5,884 nt of DNA from Treponema sp. UBA3662 (GTDB lineage: Bacteria; Spirochaetota; Spirochaetia; Treponematales; Treponemataceae), in the NCBI GenBank assembly GCA_002373205.1, contig DFJV01000129.1:1-5884 (forward strand). The letters are read 5' to 3'. Below are positions 4,839 through 5,884 of this stretch, in pieces. The notes below the pieces were generated by a model that had not been told where the DNA came from, made no database searches, and saw nothing but the letters and a program-made list of their open reading frames with translations. The translations under genes were made by a program, and so were the position numbers. How positions within the stretch are numbered: position 1 is the first letter of the stretch; each line of letters opens with the position of its first letter.

Positions 4839-5884
4839 ATGTGTGGTTTTGTTGGAGCATTTGATTTAAATAGCGGAAGCCAACCGCTTGCAGAAGGTCT
4901 AAAGGAAGAACTGCGCTCACAGATTTTGGAGATGAGCAAGAGGATAAGGCACAGAGGTCCTGACTGGAGCGGAGTGTATACAGGAGAAAATGCAATTCTA
5001 AGCCACGAGAGACTTGCAATCGTTGACCCCCTTAGCGGAAAGCAGCCGCTCGTAAGCGATGACGAAAAAATCATCCTTGCGGTAAACGGAGAAATCTACA
5101 ACCACAAAAAGCTCCGCGAAGAATTTGCGTCTTCATACAAGTTCAGGACTCAAAGCGACTGCGAAGTTATAATACCTCTTTACAAAAAATTCAAAAGCGC
5201 CGGAAACTTTTCCGCAATGATAGAAAAGCTTTCCGGAATATTTGCATTTGCACTTTACGACAGCGAAGATGACACCTACCTTATTGGCCGCGATGAAATT
5301 GGCGTAATTCCGCTCTACCAGGGTTGGGACAAAGCAGGACGCTACTATATTGCAAGCGAGCTAAAGGCCTTGGAAGGGGACTGTCAGACAATCGAAGAAT
5401 TTCCCAACGGCTGCTACTTGTATTCAAAAGAAGGAAAGCCTGTACGTTGGTACCACCGTTCATGGGAATCTTACGACGTAGTAAAAAATTCTGCGCGTGC
5501 TACAGACGACAAGGGAGAAGTTATCAACCCCAGTGTAATAGAAAAGCTACGCAACGGTCTTGAGTCTGCCGTAAAGGCCCAGCTTATGAGCGACGTTCCT
5601 TATGGGGTTCTTTTGAGCGGAGGCCTTGACAGTTCCATCATTGCGGCTGTTACGCAAAAATACAGCAAGAAGCGCGTAGAGTCAGACAGCAAGGAAAGCG
5701 CATGGTGGCCGCAGCTGCACTCATTTGCGGTAGGACTTGAAGGTTCCCCGGACCTTGTTGCCGCAAAGAAGGCAGCAGACTACATTGGCACCGTTCACCA
5801 CGAAGTTCACTTTACAATACAGGAAGCATTGGATGCGCTGCCGGACGTAATCTACCACATAGAAACTTATGACATTACAACTGT
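4839..5884 (+). CDS. asnB: Asparagine synthetase B, glutamine-hydrolysing (partial, first 348 codons)
   Basis: AsnB makes asparagine from aspartate, ATP and the amide nitrogen of glutamine. The gene runs off the right edge; the family is about 550 residues. The N-terminal class II amidotransferase domain has the nucleophile Cys2, exposed when Met1 is removed (MCGFVGAFD), then RHRGPDWSG, LSHERLAIVD and NGEIYNH near residue 83. The synthetase domain has the PP-loop SGGLDSS at 260-266 and YHIETYDITT at the window end. The start is fixed by Cys2 and by AAGGAGG (4827-4833) five bases upstream, which overlaps the carB stop codon, so translation may be coupled. It is the third gene of the carA-carB operon. 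It shares glutamine as substrate with CarA and opposes GlnN, which supplies it. No defects are visible. Confidence 0.95.
   Translation, partial: MCGFVGAFDLNSGSQPLAEGLKEELRSQILEMSKRIRHRGPDWSGVYTGENAILSHERLAIVDPLSGKQPLVSDDEKIILAVNGEIYNHKKLREEFASSYKFRTQSDCEVIIPLYKKFKSAGNFSAMIEKLSGIFAFALYDSEDDTYLIGRDEIGVIPLYQGWDKAGRYYIASELKALEGDCQTIEEFPNGCYLYSKEGKPVRWYHRSWESYDVVKNSARATDDKGEVINPSVIEKLRNGLESAVKAQLMSDVPYGVLLSGGLDSSIIAAVTQKYSKKRVESDSKESAWWPQLHSFAVGLEGSPDLVAAKKAADYIGTVHHEVHFTIQEALDALPDVIYHIETYDITT

Noticed and set aside
4489..4869. Open frames on both strands across the carB element
   Set aside because: They arise from the GC-rich repeat being open in several frames; the conserved KMVDTC motif fixes the carB frame.

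Overview
The window is most likely from a spirochaete of the genus Treponema, probably a gut or rumen relative. This is inferred from a type III glutamine synthetase, the gene style and the GC-rich palindromic repeats scattered through otherwise moderate-GC genes. No rRNA or other taxonomic marker is present, so it is not proven. The chromosome segment is a nitrogen and glutamine metabolism locus with two divergent transcription units.

Left unit (minus strand): the first 447 codons of glnN, a type III glutamine synthetase whose end lies off the left edge. It reads away from a strong consensus promoter (1575-1603) through a leader of about 225 nt. That leader holds two terminator-like hairpins and a small DNA dyad.

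The gene-free stretch 1344-1973 is densely structured. It holds the glnN leader, the glnN promoter, an AT-rich tract (1604-1671), a nested inverted repeat (1672-1830), the carA promoter (1847-1875) and a terminator/attenuator hairpin (1891-1951). Both promoters have the same form, TTGACA-17 bp-TATAAC, and both run into a terminator-like hairpin within tens of bases.

Right unit (plus strand): carA (small, glutaminase subunit of carbamoyl-phosphate synthetase), then carB overlapping it by 10 bp, then asnB (glutamine-hydrolysing asparagine synthetase, cut by the right edge) after 10 bp. GlnN makes glutamine, and CarA and AsnB consume its amide nitrogen, so shared control by nitrogen or glutamine status is plausible.

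Two things stand out. First, carB encodes only the N-terminal half of a normal CarB (562 residues against about 1070) and stops cleanly at the boundary between the halves. Second, carA and carB each carry an in-frame copy of the same GC-rich palindromic element, in opposite orientations. It sits in the interdomain linker of CarA and replaces part of the oligomerisation region of CarB. This resembles in principle the Rickettsia palindromic elements that sit inside protein genes, but the sequence family here is different and I do not recognise it.
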